Origin: Fratercula arctica
Lineage: Eukaryota; Chordata; Aves; Charadriiformes; Alcidae
NCBI GenBank assembly: GCA_947846985.1
Contig: CANTUZ010000001.1
Span: 113,849,757 to 113,913,756 of the forward strand
DNA: 64,000 nt
Reading direction: 5' to 3'
A program made the position numbers and the translations under genes. Of this stretch, positions 63,658 through 64,000 are shown one piece after another. Positions within the stretch are counted from its first letter, which is position 1, and each line of letters opens with the position of its first letter. The notes under the pieces are model-generated. The model had not been told where the DNA came from, made no database searches, and saw nothing but the letters and a program-made list of their open reading frames with translations.

Positions 63658-63661
63658 GTGA

Positions 63662-64000
63662 GCTTAACAGTAGTTGTTTTTTAACAGCAGCTACTTTAAA
63701 AAAATAAAAGTGCTAGGTGAAAAGTAGTGTATATGAAAAGTGACTCTTGAAGTATTTTAAGGATTTTCTACAAATCAAGCAGTTGTGGCTAATAATGATA
63801 AATCTTTTAGAGTCTGAATGTTAGGAAGATCCTGACCCTCACTTCAATTATTTAGTCTCCTGCCTACAACACATCGTATCTATATGCCAATGGTACACAT
63901 CCATGGTCCATGTTTTATGTATAAAATGTGTTCAATTAGAATGAACTACAATCATGTCATGAAATTATGTATAGCATAGCTGCATGATGCACATTTGGCT
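63662..64000. other. AT-rich non-coding DNA at the window edge
   Basis: Nothing is recognised. If the promoter candidate is real, this would be the beginning of its first intron. Confidence 0.4.

Noticed and set aside
1..64000. tRNA, rRNA, CRISPR array or bacterial-type gene cluster
   Set aside because: No paired tRNA A/B-box-like sequences with a cloverleaf, no regularly spaced repeats with unique spacers and no dense same-strand ORFs were seen.

Overview
ORGANISM. This is vertebrate nuclear DNA, almost certainly from a bird. The strongest evidence is a set of CR1 (chicken repeat 1) LINE retrotransposon fragments. Their 3' ends carry the avian-type CR1 tail, seen in the forms ATTCTATGATT and, on the opposite strand, TCATAGAATCACAGAAT. 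The background is AT-rich and poor in CpG, with few interspersed repeats, as in avian intergenic or long-intron DNA. There are no bacterial-style operons, ribosome binding sites or densely packed ORFs. Crocodilians and turtles also carry CR1, so 'bird' is an inference, though a strong one. LAYOUT. I find no complete protein-coding gene and no convincing tRNA, rRNA, CRISPR or other RNA gene. The window reads as a gene desert or the inside of a very large intron. Recognisable repeats are one well-preserved CR1 3' end on the minus strand (3676-4272, with a stop-free ORF2 C-terminal frame), two clear plus-strand fragments (15866-16302 and 50728-50924), one longer decayed plus-strand copy (57895-58705), two old and strongly diverged copies (18600-18965 and 53635-54045), a residual tail (49010-49083) and one doubtful LINE-like stretch (7850-8390). 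Everything between them is unique-looking AT-rich DNA, with A-rich tracts, purine or pyrimidine tracts and small tandem duplications. Some stretches look like conserved non-coding elements, but conservation cannot be tested from one sequence. POSSIBLE FUNCTIONAL SIGNALS. The best is a promoter-like cluster at the right end (63356-63661): a 10-bp inverted repeat, a GC box, an NRF1-like site and a TATAAATA box, followed by a GC-richer stretch with an ATG and a splice-donor-like sequence. Two short ORFs next to splice-acceptor-like sequences (complement of 11880-12070; 47821-48058) are weak terminal-exon candidates. STRUCTURE. Several exact inverted repeats stand out: 2300-2350, 34833-34869, a 22-bp perfect palindrome at 39608-39629 with a second hairpin beside it, two overlapping and mutually exclusive hairpins at 50290-50342, and a G-run that can form either a quadruplex or a hairpin at 59880-59930. 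HONEST LIMIT. I found no evidence of a novel multi-gene biological system here. The structural and promoter-like items are hypotheses drawn from reading the sequence.
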